Positions 12,166 to 23,951 of a stretch of DNA of 64,000 nucleotides are shown piece by piece; the stretch's first letter is position 1; every line of letters starts with the position of its first letter. The notes beneath the pieces are model-generated. The model searched no databases. It was given only the letters and a program-made list of their open reading frames with translations, and was not told the DNA's origin. The position numbers and the translations under genes were made by a program. This DNA is from Mixophyes australis (taxonomy: Eukaryota > Chordata > Amphibia > Anura > Limnodynastidae). The stretch is taken from positions 67,152,205-67,216,204 of the forward strand of contig JAVHZZ010000002.1 of assembly GCA_036250195.1 (NCBI GenBank), read 5' to 3'.

Positions 12166-14589
12166 AACTATATCAACTTTTGGGAATGTTTATCATTTGA
12201 TCATAGATTACTCTTCTTAAGTATCTTTGTATGGTTTATTTGCCGGGGACTAGCAGTTACCCTAATAGTGAGCAGTGGCCATATGATATTCTATGTTGTT
12301 TAACTTAAAATATTTCATTTTTGCGCACTTGATCTTCTATTTTTTCTGGAACTGTTCCCTGTACTCAATATGAGATATCATTGGAACTTAAGGTGTCTGT
12401 ATAATACCCTGTAAATCACAGGTATATTACTGCATGCACTCATTCAGAAAACTATAGTTACCCAGAGTACCTCTGGGAAGTTAAATGAAAATTGTGTCTG
12501 CAATTTTAGGGTGGTCAAACTGCAAAGTACCAGAGAGGCTGCTCTCTAGAGCCCAAGAAACTACTAGAAGGCTACAGTAGATTCTTTGGGGGGATAGAGG
12601 AGGAGCCAAAAACAGACTGTTGGAGACTAATGGATGTTTTGGTGTGAAGTGTGCTATGATGGCTGCCTGTGATAATGTAGGATCTTCCCACAAAGAGCCA
12701 CTGAATGTTATTGCTTTGTTCTGAGGGATTTTTGCAGCTAAATTTCTAGACTTAAAATCCAGCCCAGAAGGAAACATCTTTAGAGTACAGGAGAAGACCT
12801 AGGTTGCCACTGCCCATGCAATGTCATCAGGACTCATATGAACACAGATAAATTTATGGATATTTTTTGCTATGTTCAATTTATTTAAGTGAGACATCAA
12901 ACTGTATTATTAAAGACATCAAACTGTATTATTGAAAGTTGTTATTATAGCACTGTCTGAAGGAATAGTTTATTCCAACCAAATCTGCTGTATTTAAAGT
13001 TATCTGCAAGCTAGAGAAAAATCACTTATCACAAGAGTTTGCCTATATTGCATTAGAAGTTTGATTTTATTGTGAATCTGCCTAAAATTGTTGCTAAAGA
13101 GACAGTTGCAAGTTTTTTAACTGTACAGTTGCTGGGAAACAGTCTGCTTAGTACATTAGATGGCTTGCTAAGTGTACACAGTTCTTTACTCTGAAAATCG
13201 TTTTTTTCGCAGAATTGTTGTTTACACTGAGCTCAGGAGTTACGCATGCATCAAGTTGATTATTAATTTCATCTTGTACAAGTAAATAAGCTTCATGTGT
13301 CAGCTGAAACTTTTCTTAAACCTTGGATTACAATTTACCACTTTGTGTTTTGTCTATCATTAAGTGACCCTAGTCTACAGTCATTTCTTCTAAAGCATCT
13401 AATCTGAAGAAGATGGATTAATCCTTGTTGCATTTTCTACTGGTTTTTGTGTGATGCGTATAATCGATATAATTGTACTGAAAGTCTATTGTGATTCATT
13501 TGTCTAGATAATCTGCTGCAGCAGCATTTAGTGTAGTGGTCTAATTAACTCATTAGCAACTGCTTGTCTCCCAAAGTATTTATCCAGTGAAATCCATTTC
13601 ACTGAAACACAGTGCTTAAACTTTAAAGTGAGATATATCTATTCAGTGACCTATGTTTTGTGGTGATTTATGTTTGCATATTGCTGATATTATGGAAACA
13701 AGATTCCTAAAATGTTATTTATTTTGCGATAAGTTGAATAATTTTGCATATGGATGGTATTGTCGTTTTGCTACTGGGGGACCTCTCTACTTTACCTCCG
13801 GATCTGTAGAATTCTTCATTACACTACCTCTGAGGTGCCAACCATCCGCCCTATTACACGTGTACATGGAGAAATGTTGACAGCCATTTAGATTGTTTTA
13901 GACCTAACTGGCCAAAAATTGCAGCGTGCATGAGAGAGCCCCAATAAACATCTCAGGGGGATCATTAAGCTGTTGACTGGAGCTGGCACATCAAGTTAGA
14001 CTGCATTTGACAGTATATGAAGTCATTGTTGGTCCTCACTATGTCCTGTATGATGCTCCCATTCAGAACAAGCGCTCAGCAGTTTGACCTTTCAGATTTG
14101 GCAACATATTAGAATGCGATGTGCATCTCTATGAAGTGACAATGTAGACCTCTTCTTGCTGTTCTTTATGAATGTCTTCACTAACAGTTAAAGAAATATA
14201 TACAAATTCAGCTTTGTTATTTGGAAAATACACACACGTTGGTTACTGTGTAACCACATAACCGAGTGATTATAGCTTTATGTTGGTAATGGCAGATTGG
14301 ATAAAAAGTATATTGCTGGTTCCTCCCATCAATTTGGTGTTTCACTTTAGAGTTTTGCCAATTAAAGAAGTTATATATAACCAATATGTTGTGAATCAGC
14401 TTAATAGGTATAATTATGAATTAATGAATGATTTATTCACTTCCTAAATATGTACCATGCTCACACCCAAGACACAGCAATAACAGAATGAGATATTTCA
14501 TTGGAACAGCAAGGTGAACATATAAATATGGTGTCGTAGAGAGGAGCATTTAACACCACATTCTCCCTTCGTGAGTTTGACAGGAATTT
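12166..14589. other. No feature recognised
   Basis: About 2.4 kb of AT-rich DNA. I found no exon with splice sites, no RNA gene and no repeat boundary. Confidence 0.45.
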
Positions 14590-15645
14590 CACATCACTAT
14601 CCTGTGCTACATAGTGGCCACTAACATCATTACTCTGTGCTACATAGTGGCCACTCACATCACTACTCTCTACTACATAGTGGCCACTAACATCATTACT
14701 CTGTGCTACATAGTGGCCACTCACATCACTACTCTCTACTACATAGTGGCCTCTCACATCATTGCTCTGTGCTATGTAGTGGCCACTCACATCACTACTC
14801 TCTACTACATAGTGGCCACTCACGTCATTGCTCTGTGCTATGTAGTGGCCACTCACATCATTACTCTGTGCTACATAATTGCCACTCACATCACTGGTCT
14901 CTACTACATAGTGGCCACTCACATCACTACTCTGTGCTACATAGTGGCCACTCACATCATTGCTCTGTGCTACATAGTGGCCACTCACATCATTACTCTG
15001 TGCTATGTAGTGGCCACTCACATCATTACTCTGTGCTACATAGTTGCCACTCACATCACTGATCTCTACTACATAATGGCCACTCACATCACTACTCTGT
15101 GCTACATAGTGGCCACTCACATCATTGCTCTGTGCTACATAGTGGCCACTCACATCATTACTCTGTGCTACATAGTGGTCACTCACATCATTACTCTCTA
15201 CTACATAGTGGCCACTCACATCACTACTCTGTGCCACATAGTGGCCACTCACATCATTGCTCTGTGCTATGTAGTGGCCACTCACATCATTACTCTGTGC
15301 TACATAATTGCCACTCACATCACTGATCTCTACTACATAGTGGCCACTCACATCACTACTCTGTGCTACATAGTGGCCACTCACATCACTACTCTGCGCT
15401 ACATAATGGCCACTCGCATCATTGCTCTGTGCTACATAGTGGCCACTCACATCATTACTCTGTGCTACATAGTGGTCACTCACATCATTACTCTGTGCTA
15501 CTTATTGGCCACTCACATCATTACTCTGTGCTACAAAGTGGTCACTCACATCATTACTCTGTGCTACTTAGTGGCCACTCACATCATTACTCTCTGCTAC
15601 ATAATTGCCACTCACGTCATTGCTCTGTGCTACATAGTTGCCATA
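14590..15645. repeat. 33-bp minisatellite, about 32 units, with higher-order pattern
   Basis: The unit reads 'catagtggccactcacatca' followed by 'ttactctgtgcta', 33 bp in all. Because 33 is a multiple of three, reading frames of 347 aa (plus, 14614-15657) and 340 aa (minus, 14461-15483) and further plus-frame stretches stay open. The minus frame repeats SGHYVAQSNDV, the plus frame VATHIITLCYI. Unit variants recur in a block of eight units and then of five, so the array grew partly by duplicating multi-unit blocks. With open frames on both strands and no splice sites or homology, I do not call it a gene. Confidence 0.93.
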
Positions 15646-16548
15646 GTTTCAAAATAGTTTCAATGGACTCTTTGCTGTTGAGATGGTTCATCTAAGCAGT
15701 TCTTGTGTGATATACTGTTTTTGCAGACGTTGGAGCACTAAAATTCCCATTGTGCATTTTTTACTGAATTTTGATTTTGATAAAGCCAGATAATAAAAAA
15801 TACATTATAAGAACTGTATTTAACATGATGAATTTTATTGCGAAGTTGGTCAGTATTGAAAAATAGGGAAATTTCCAGAAACAAATTAATAAAAACAGCG
15901 TCTGCCCCTGGAAATTAAGCATAGCTGACAACTATGGTGCTGTTTGACTCCTCCTCCTTCCACTGCCTAAATCTCAGTCTGTTGTCTCCCACTTGCTTCC
16001 ATTCCCCATACTTGCCTAACCAATGCAACAATTGGTTAGATTGTTGCATGAGTTTCTATATATAGAGGTATTCATAGGGGTATTGAGGTATAGTATATCT
16101 CATGTATTGTATAATATTATGTATTGTATAATATATGAGATATGTTTTCAAATAGATTATTCTAGGGTGGAACTTGTCTCTTAGTACATCATGATTTATG
16201 TGGTCACGAATAATCAAGGATGTGCGATATTATCATTGATTGATTAATTGAAGTTGCAACATATATAAGGCTCCTAGGAGCTTCTAAAGGATTTGTATAT
16301 TCCCTCTGATGAAGTTACAACCTGTAATGAAACACGTTAGGGGTATTTTGACTCTTTTAAGTGCTTTTACTTGATATCCTATCTGCGAAATTGGATATGT
16401 GAACAATTTCAAACATCCTTTATTCTGGATTCCGTGATTTGATAAATGAGTCATCTAAGCTGATTCAGTCAGTGTTCTAAGCCGGGAGGATTTCGGATGG
16501 ACACATACTATCTCACTCTGGTTTGATTATCCAACTCCAACCAGACTT
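15646..16548. other. No gene recognised
   Basis: AT-rich. The stretch around 16310-16345 ('gatgaagttacaacctg', 'aaacacgttag') resembles a motif I associate with amphibian interspersed repeats, but I cannot name the element or set its ends. Confidence 0.4.
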
Positions 16549-17202
16549 GGGGGCATATTTAACAAATCACGGTAGTGCACTATTGTGCACTTACCGTGGA
16601 ATTAAAGTCCCGATGTGCCCTCCGCAAATTTATTAAAGGTGCATCGCAGCAGATATCATGGATATCTGCTGCTTTGCACTCCTGATCGTTTTTGCGAGCA
16701 GTCACCATTCAACAGAATGGTAACTGCTCTGGCCGCAATCTAACAAGTCCCGAAAAATATTTGTTTTCGGGAACTTGTCTTGATAATGTACTCCAGCTGA
16801 AGCTGGCGTACATCATCCGAATTGAAGACATCCACTGCTGTCAGCTCTGCTACGAAGAGCAGAGCTGGACAGCGCATGTGTGGAGGGATCACATGATCCC
16901 TCTCTGTCACTCAGTGCGCTCACTCTGCAACGATAGTTGCAGAGACAGAGTGGGGACTTTGTGCGCATGTGCACTGCACATGCGCAATTGAAGGAAGAAG
17001 AGGAACGAAGAGGAGATCCCGAGACAGTGCATCCGAAGAGGGGGGTAAGTGTGATTTTTTCTATCACAGAAACAGCAGTTTTTTGGAACTGCTGTTTCTG
17101 TGTTCCCTTTTTAATAAATGTGAGAAATAGTTCAATCCTTATCCTTGCGATAAGGATTGATAACTATTTCTCACTTTTGCCGATTAATGATAAATGTGCA
17201 CC
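16549..17202. mobile_element. Multi-hairpin repeat element (eleven consecutive stem-loops)
   Basis: The ends are weak inverted repeats, 'gggggcatatttaacaaatc' at the left and 'gattaatgataaatgtgcac' at the right. The interior is a chain of separate imperfect palindromes: about 16568-16598, 16646-16672, 16696-16729, 16742-16778, 16782-16817, 16838-16872, 16883-16902, 16923-16944, 16959-16987, 17065-17102 and 17119-17174. Stems are 8-25 bp with short loops. No ORF of known family. The ends resemble TIRs of TWA-target MITEs, so a non-autonomous DNA transposon is the most likely class. Confidence 0.7.
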
Positions 17203-19617
17203 TTGGAACTATACTAAGAGCTGCTTATTTGGACGGTCTCACTCATCTGCTAGGTGCGGACTACGCCGGCTCTACGGATCAAAGCAATTTTGACACAACA
17301 CGGACACTTTTGTAGCCGTTTATATCAGCCATAGAGAAACTTATCATCATTAGCGAGATAGGAGTATATCTCCATAAGAGAGCAGAAACATATTGCAGCA
17401 GTGTGGAATGGTTCCGTCCTTCTTTCATTCATAAAACAGCTAAAGACAACCAACGTGTATAACATCGATGTGGTGTGAGAATTGTATAACACAGACCAAT
17501 ATAGTGTTTTACACTTGTACATACGAAGATTGTTCCAGTTGATATTGAAGTACAAGTTTGCACACTGACTTTATATCGTTTATCTGTGGAGTATAGAGCC
17601 GTATCAGCTCTATCCTGATATCCGGACATCATTGTATATCTAACCACGGCTTATTCTATATCACGGCTAATTGTGCTAGTGTATCTATCCTTTGTCTAGA
17701 CAATCACTTTTGGATACTCACATGTTTTTTGCCTATATAGCAAGTATCGAGACAGCTGTCGTTTCCAATATTTGATATAGTAGCGCTACTATTTTCGATA
17801 TAAGATCTCTTTGTGTTATTACATCTCACAGTGCACTGTGATTTAATATATGTGGGGATTGATACATTATACATTGAATGTGTAGCAGTATAGGTATTTT
17901 TATGTTTTCATAGAATAAAGTATATTTTATATATTATATATTTTATTCGTGACCCAGATTATATTTTTTACAAAGTGTCAATTGGTTTTATAGCGCTGCC
18001 ATCTTCGTTTTGCACATGATCCTAAGTGATGTAGAACCCCAAGGTCAAAAAGTGTGCGTGGAGCCCTGTCCTCACTAACATAATCACAGGAGCAGAGAGA
18101 TCACTGCTGTCCACATAACCAACACAGTTGTCTCCTAAAATGTTGTGTGCTACTGTGAAAATTCTCAACATCTGATTGGCCACAGCCTATAGGGCACTGA
18201 CAACAGATAGACCTGACCTAATTTACCAGGATAATAAACCGATTTTCAGTAAATTACAATTTTGAGAAAATTAGCATGAAAACATAATTAATATACATTA
18301 TATTATTAGTGTGGGATTATCTGAAATTTATCTATTTAGATATACCATGATTCTTTTATTTTCCTAAGTATACTAGCTCATTACCATATAGTACAGTAAA
18401 GCTGGCCACACTTGTCCCAAGCACCAGGACTCAATTTCAATTTCCAATACGGCCACAGGTGTTGCTGGCCAAATTGGACAAATCCAGATGAGTCAGATGG
18501 GCTTTAAAATGCCCTTCAAAGATCACCACACACAGGAGTGGTCATCTGCTGACCAGATTTACAGGAATCCCCAAAAATAATCCTATTTAATTCCTACAGG
18601 ATTATTCTCGGGAGATGTTGTGGGGCCACACATGCGGCAATAGTGACCATATTTGCTGATATCACTGTGAGTGTGGTCAGCAAAGGAATATACAATTATA
18701 AGGTGACATATTACTTTCCATGTAATTTGTGACAATATCTCGGTGGCCATGATATCATTGTTGCATCCTCTCCTAGAATGTCTCTGGCAAAATCCCATAT
18801 TATTGTAATGCCTCCCACACTCCTGGGAGAGCAGACATTTCTCCCTGAAGGCTGCTCATCGGTATGTGAAGTGGGCAGTAATGTGTGCCGCCCCTTCCAT
18901 CACAGTGAATACTGAATGAGCAGGGGGTAAATTAAACGATTTGCACCACCATGATTTTCCACGCCCTCTGAATGATGCAAATCACACCATCAAATACCTG
19001 CCACGTCTGCTTTATATGCCTTCTACAAGAAAAAAAGTTGTTAAAAGTAGCTAAGTATGCATGATATGCCAATAAAATCAGTAGCACTGACATGCAATGC
19101 AAAACTAAATGGGGCTCATGCTGTTATTTTTTGCCCGTTTGCTTAGCATAAAATATGCAAATTAGTACTGCACATGACCACAAAAAAAAAAAATGTCTAC
19201 ATCTGTACGAAGATTTGGGACTCGCACCTCATTAAGGTTAGAAAAGTGGGTTGGAGGGAAGGAACACACAATCGCAGACCGAGTACACTAAGTACATGTT
19301 TGCTTAATTTGTGAACTGAGGCACACAGAGAAGCATTTACCCCTGTCAGTACTATATCAATTGTGGGTGCCTGATGGGTGGGGAAAATATGCGCTGAAGA
19401 TGATTACAGTCACCAGTGATATCTAGCTGTTTCTGAGCGCAAATTCACCTCTGAAGCTGCTAGGTGCTGATTGTACATATATTTCATGTTTTTCGGGAAA
19501 TTTTCTAAAATACTTTTTTGGCTACTTTCATTTGTACACCAGAATATTATACCTGCTTTATTATAGAAGGTTTTCTAATTTAAATCAAACCTAAGAGTGG
19601 ATCTGTTTTTTGGTATC
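17203..19617. other. No gene recognised
   Basis: AT-rich DNA with scattered short palindromes. The segment around 18400-18700 has 'ggccacac' motifs in both orientations and may be a decayed MITE. No coding evidence. Confidence 0.4.
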
Positions 19618-19625
19618 AAAATAAT

Positions 19626-20120
19626 TAAGGGTGTGCACCTGCCACTTTTAGTGTTTTGGGTTCTGATTAGCTTGAGGTTTTGGGTTCTGATTTGTTTTGC
19701 CAAAACATCCGACGAAAGGTTTTGGTTCTGATTTATTTTTAAAAAAGCATAAAAAGTGCTAAAAACCAGTTTTGTGGGTTTTTTTTTTCACTCCTACGCT
19801 ATTATTAACCTCAATAACATTCAATAACAATCATTTACACTAATTTACAGTCTATTCTGAACACCTCACAATATTGATTTTAGGCCAAAAGGTTGCACCG
19901 AGGTAGCTTGAGCACATAATGCCAAAAAAAGAGGTACAAGATGGAATTGTTCTGGGCCCTCCCTCCCACCCCTCGCGAGATTCGACGCGAGACTTGGACG
20001 ACAGAGCCTCGTTTTCAATTTTTTGCCCGCCGGAAATATCCGAACAGTGCTCGGATCCCGTTCGGATCCGCACTGTTCGGGTGGGCTCGGATTAGCGGAA
20101 TCCGAGCCCGCTCATCTCTA
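19626..20120. mobile_element. Non-autonomous hAT-like element, 'TAGAGATGAGC' family
   Basis: A perfect 8-bp duplication AAAATAAT flanks it at 19618-19625 and 20121-20128. The right end 'ccgagcccgctcatctcta' matches, in inverse, the left end of the element at 60373. The left end 'taagggtgtgcacctg' has diverged. The interior has repeated 'ggttttgggttctgat' phrases, as in the 11742 copy. No ORF. Confidence 0.85.
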
Positions 20121-20244
20121 AAAATAATATTCTCATGCTTATGACTTGGTTAAATGTAAGTATATTTGGATGTAAGTACACCTGCTGTAAACCTGACACA
20201 TATGCTACAATTGTTTATTTATATTGCACCATTCTAAATGCCCC

Positions 20245-20350
20245 CCATCCCCACATACACACTAGGTTCCATTTTGTTGGAAGCCAATTAACTTATCAAT
20301 ATGCTTTTGGACTGTAGGAGGAAACCCACACAAACATGGGGAAAACTCCA
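20245..20350 (-). repeat. SINE fragment (middle part)
   Basis: It matches the middle of the SINE at 4723-5042, including 'ggaggaaacccacacaaaca' and 'ccaattaac'. Head and tail are missing. Confidence 0.7.
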
Positions 20351-21006
20351 CAATACATTGTACTTCTCAGAGCTTCCCTGATCCTCCAACTTGGCCGGGC
20401 CAGTTATGCCTGTAATGATGTAAGCAGGATATTCTCTATGCTGCTGTGGACAAGCCTGAGTATGATGCGTGGATCAAACACTTATGTGCCCGTGTGTTCT
20501 GATTAAAAAATGTTGGAGCCTTTTCTATCACGTCTGGGACACAGTGCTGCAGTTGATACCACCGAACCTTTACCAGCAAATGCTGGTCTATTAGTCAAAG
20601 ACTGCTGCACCTGTGCATCCCTTATGGACTCTCTAGTCTCTGTGCGCTTGTCTATCTTTTTCTTCCATCTGTGTAATTTCCTTTGTACTTCCTTCATCCC
20701 ACATAACCTCACCTGGGTGTTTGTATGTTCTGTATATCTATTAGGATTATGCTAAGGAAAACAACATTGTAGCAGAACTACCAATAAGTCATAACACTGA
20801 AATGTAAACTAGTCAACCTGAACCTGATAACGGCACCTGAGCTAGAAAACCTCCTTGTTTTAGAAGTGATATGTATCAGTCATCACATTGAATTTCTGTG
20901 ATTGGTTCCTTTTGTGACTGAGGCTGTCTTTTTATCTATATTTGAGTAACTCAGTATCCAGACAGAACAATGTATAAGTGAGTTTATAAAACAAGGGAGA
21001 GCAGTA
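20351..21006. other. No gene annotated
   Basis: No supported feature. A possible keratin exon 3 at 20611-20668 on the minus strand was considered and rejected. Confidence 0.4.
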
Positions 21007-21014
21007 TAAAAGAC

Positions 21015-21162
21015 AGGGGCGAACGCAGGATTTAGAAGGGGGGGTTTCCGCCCCCCCCCCGAAAAAAAATACAGCACTGCCGCGGACGCTTTTTTGACAG
21101 CGCCGTGGCTGCTGTACAGGGAGGGTTTCTGGAGAACCAGAAACCCTCCCTGCGTGCGCCAC
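21015..21162. mobile_element. Short hAT-like MITE (148 bp)
   Basis: The ends 'aggggcgaacgcagg' and 'ccctgcgtgcgccac' are imperfect inverted repeats. The flanking 8-mers TAAAAGAC and TGAAAGAC match at 7 of 8 positions. An internal hairpin 'gagggtttctgg' / 'ccagaaaccctc' lies near the right end. Confidence 0.75.
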
Positions 21163-21542
21163 TGAAAGACTTTACATCTTTTGCACCTACATAAAGTTGT
21201 GAGACAAGATAATGCCTTGCAAATTGCTGTGATTAGTAAGTGGGTAAATCTGGGCAGTGTAAATAGCAAGATGGTCAAAATGTTGTGCCTAATTAAGCAA
21301 TGCAATCACTAAGACAAGTGCTGTGTTTCCGTTTGTTGGGTATTAAAAGGACAGAGAGGACAGAGAATGTAATTGAAGGCATTTCTAACATGGCAGGGAG
21401 CCTCAAAACACTTTAGTTGTGCAGAATATTTTACTTGTGCTTTTATGTACCGTACATACGTGTGTCTGTAATAAGCCGTTTGCATATCCCTTTCTTGTGC
21501 CTCCTTATGTGTGAGGATGCTTAATGGAGGGGTTGGGTACTT

Positions 21543-21966
21543 AATTGTGACTAATAAAACGCAGACAAGACTTACCCCGACATGATGAGCGCGATGCTGT
21601 CATTACCAACAGAGTGTTAATCCTGAGTGTTTGAAAAACACACGTGAAACAATTGCGACCAATGAAGATTACGTCACTTTTAAGGGCGACACTATAATTC
21701 ATGTTCTTAAGGTGGTAATGCAAAGAGACGCCGGCTGTGCAAGGTAGAAGGCTTTGGATAAACATTGTACAGGTTTTGCATTACCACCTTAACAGCACGA
21801 ATGATAGTGTCGCCCTTGAAAGTGACATAATTTTTCCCTGTCAGGATCAGGTAGCAATTGTTTCACATCTCTTTTTCAAACACTCAGGATTAACAGTCTG
21901 TTGGTAATGACAGCATTGCGCTCATCATGTCGGGATATGTCTTGTCTGCATTTCGGTAGTCGCTGT
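21543..21966. mobile_element. Foldback element, arms of about 190 bp
   Basis: The two halves are inverted copies with a short centre near 21740-21770. Shared blocks include 'cccgacatgatgagcgc', 'gctgtcattaccaacag' and 'aatcctgagtgtttgaaaaa'. It is related to the elements at 35034 and 38964 by the arm motifs 'gttaaggtggtaatgcaa' and the flanking 'ggtggtagtcatt'. No ORF of known family. Confidence 0.85.
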
Positions 21967-22275
21967 AATGACTACCACCGTAATGGAGAGGGAAGGGGTG
22001 TCTCAACATAGGACGAGCACAGTAAAAGTGTGTTTACGTACTTGTCCTCTATTTAAAGGTTGTAACAGCCACAGATACATCTGTCAGTTTTCAGGGGCTC
22101 GACCCCAAGGTGCTCCCAGCAGTGGGACTGTGGACGGGCAGTGTGGGGTCCCTCCAAACAAGCTGGTACCAGCAATAGGCTATGACAAGCTTGGCTTTTT
22201 GGCACTATAACAGGGAAACCAGCAGCATAGGAATCTGGCCCCTACAACAAAAACAGCTCCAAGGTGAAGACACTA

Positions 22276-22469
22276 GGGGGTATATTTACTATGCAGTGGT
22301 TCTGTAGAACCGCTGACTTTCGGCACTTTGAAGCCATTTTCTTCAAATGGCAATTTTACTAAAAACAAAACCCGATGGGCTCTTTAATAAAAGTGCCGTT
22401 TTAAAAAAATGTCTTCAAAACGCAGGGAATTGGTGGTCCGACGGACCCGCTGCTTAGTAAATATACCCC
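22276..22469. mobile_element. MITE built of short hairpins
   Basis: The ends 'gggggtatatttactatgca' and 'tgcttagtaaatatacccc' are inverted repeats. Inside are separate small hairpins, for example 'agtggttctgtagaaccgct' and 'gccattttcttcaaatggc'. This is the same design as the 16549-17202 element on a smaller scale. Confidence 0.75.
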
Positions 22470-23742
22470 AATGGTTCTACCCAACTCCTGGGGCAGTGGA
22501 TGTGTAGTAATAAAGTTTGAATATTGAAATCAGTATTTTGTCCTTGTGCACTACAGATCCCAGCATGTCCTGGCATGCCTAAAGTGTATTGGTATGAACT
22601 ACGAGGGACCTACAGTGCAGAAAAAAGACCCTGCCTAAATAACAAAATATTTTATTTTAAAAAAAGACTTGCACACCCCACCTCACCCCCACACACCCTC
22701 TTTTACTCAGTTATTATTCTCCTACATTCAGTGAGGATCCATTTCTTTTCTCCAGCTTTCAATTAATTTGGAAACTTTTTTTTTAAAACAACACATATAG
22801 CTGACAAGGACTTTCATCTTCAGGGCCTGCGGTATGAATGACAGGCCATGCAGCCTATCAGCTTCTAATCAATACAGAGGGGCTTCACTATGATTGGTCA
22901 GAGTGTGGATAAGCCACTAAGTATTGGTTAGTAGTCACCAATGAACGGAATGAGCTACACCGAATAATTATCTTATTTATTCATTTTTGTTTACTAGAAA
23001 GATGCCATTTTGTATCAAGTTGTTGATAATGATAAATGGTGTCTCTTGTATGCTACCGTATGATGATATGCTTAAAGCGTTTTGAGCAAAATCTCCATTT
23101 CCATACTATCTATACATGTGCACCAAGATGTGTACAAATATGTGCAGATCAAATGTACTTCACACCTACAACTTATTATGATAAGAGAGGTGGAACATGA
23201 GCGAGAAGGGGTGAGCAAATGACCAAGTACAGTAAAGGCATGCTCACATAACAGCTACTAAATCAGAGATGGGCACATCTGCAAAGAAATCGGCCTGCAA
23301 AGTATGCAGATCTTCACCCCCTAGGAAAAAACAGTCCATTACAAATAGCATTGGCACTTCTCCCAACACCCCTAGCTGGTAATAATGTGTAATACTTAAA
23401 AAAATAGGATCTTTAAGATATTTGGCTCCAACATTTATAAATTTGCAGCTCCAAAAATTATTAATCTGTACATTCAAAATCAAAATATCAGACTGGATTT
23501 GATTTGATTGTTCAGAATGACAATGTATGTGTGGAATACAGGGGCACTTTGCAATTTAGTTTCTCAAATTTCAAGATCTAATCAATTATAACAAAATACA
23601 AGGGAGGAGATGACGATGATGGTGAGAGAAACGCGTGTGATGATTAGGTGAAAGTCAATGATTAGGCTAATAATTGACAACATTTTCCAAACTATCAATG
23701 ATAAGTTTAACCAACACCCATTCCCAGCAAACCCAAACTAAC
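22470..23742. other. Non-coding DNA downstream of keratin-like exon 2
   Basis: Read from the minus strand this is the start of intron 2 of the keratin-like gene, if the gene continues. I see no further exon in it. Confidence 0.45.
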
Positions 23743-23951
23743 TTGTCTTTTCTATCATTGACTGAATCCATCATGTCCAGGAGGCCCCTCTGGGTTTGGT
23801 GATTTTTCTTGTTTACACTGTTAACCTGTGCGAGGATACGGCTTATGTACGACAGGTAAATAGGTTCCAAGTCTTTTTGGGAATTATCTTCTACCTGCAG
23901 CACAGACCAGCGGTCCTCCAAAATCTCACGCTGTTTTTCCAAATATTTAAT
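23743..23951 (-). CDS. Type II keratin-like gene, exon 2
   Basis: The exon encodes the end of coil 1A and the start of coil 1B of an intermediate-filament rod. It opens IKYLEKQREILEDRWSVLQ, which aligns with the keratin pattern VRFLEQQNKVLETKWxLLQ. It goes on with a 'DLEPIYLSYISRILAQVNS' segment matching the NLEPLFxxYINNLRRQLDS region. The acceptor is 'catgttttgcag' and the donor is GTTAGT. The length is exactly 209 nt with entry phase 0 and exit phase 2, the values I know for exon 2 of vertebrate type II keratins. Such proteins pair with type I keratins to form cytoplasmic filaments. The sequence is divergent, so the paralogue is not assigned. The next exon was not found. Confidence 0.85.

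Noticed and set aside
14590..15645. CRISPR-like array because of regular 33-bp spacing
   Set aside because: The units are continuous, with no unique spacers, and the genome is clearly eukaryotic.
14461..15657. 340-347 aa repeat-protein ORFs on both strands
   Set aside because: A 33-bp unit without stops keeps several frames open. No splice sites, no conserved flanks and no preference for one strand.
20611..20668. Possible keratin exon 3 on the minus strand (WKKKIDKRTETRES, right entry phase)
   Set aside because: The acceptor has no pyrimidine tract, the donor GTGCAG is poor, the length is 58 nt and not the usual 61, and only the I-x-KRT core fits the family. Likely chance.
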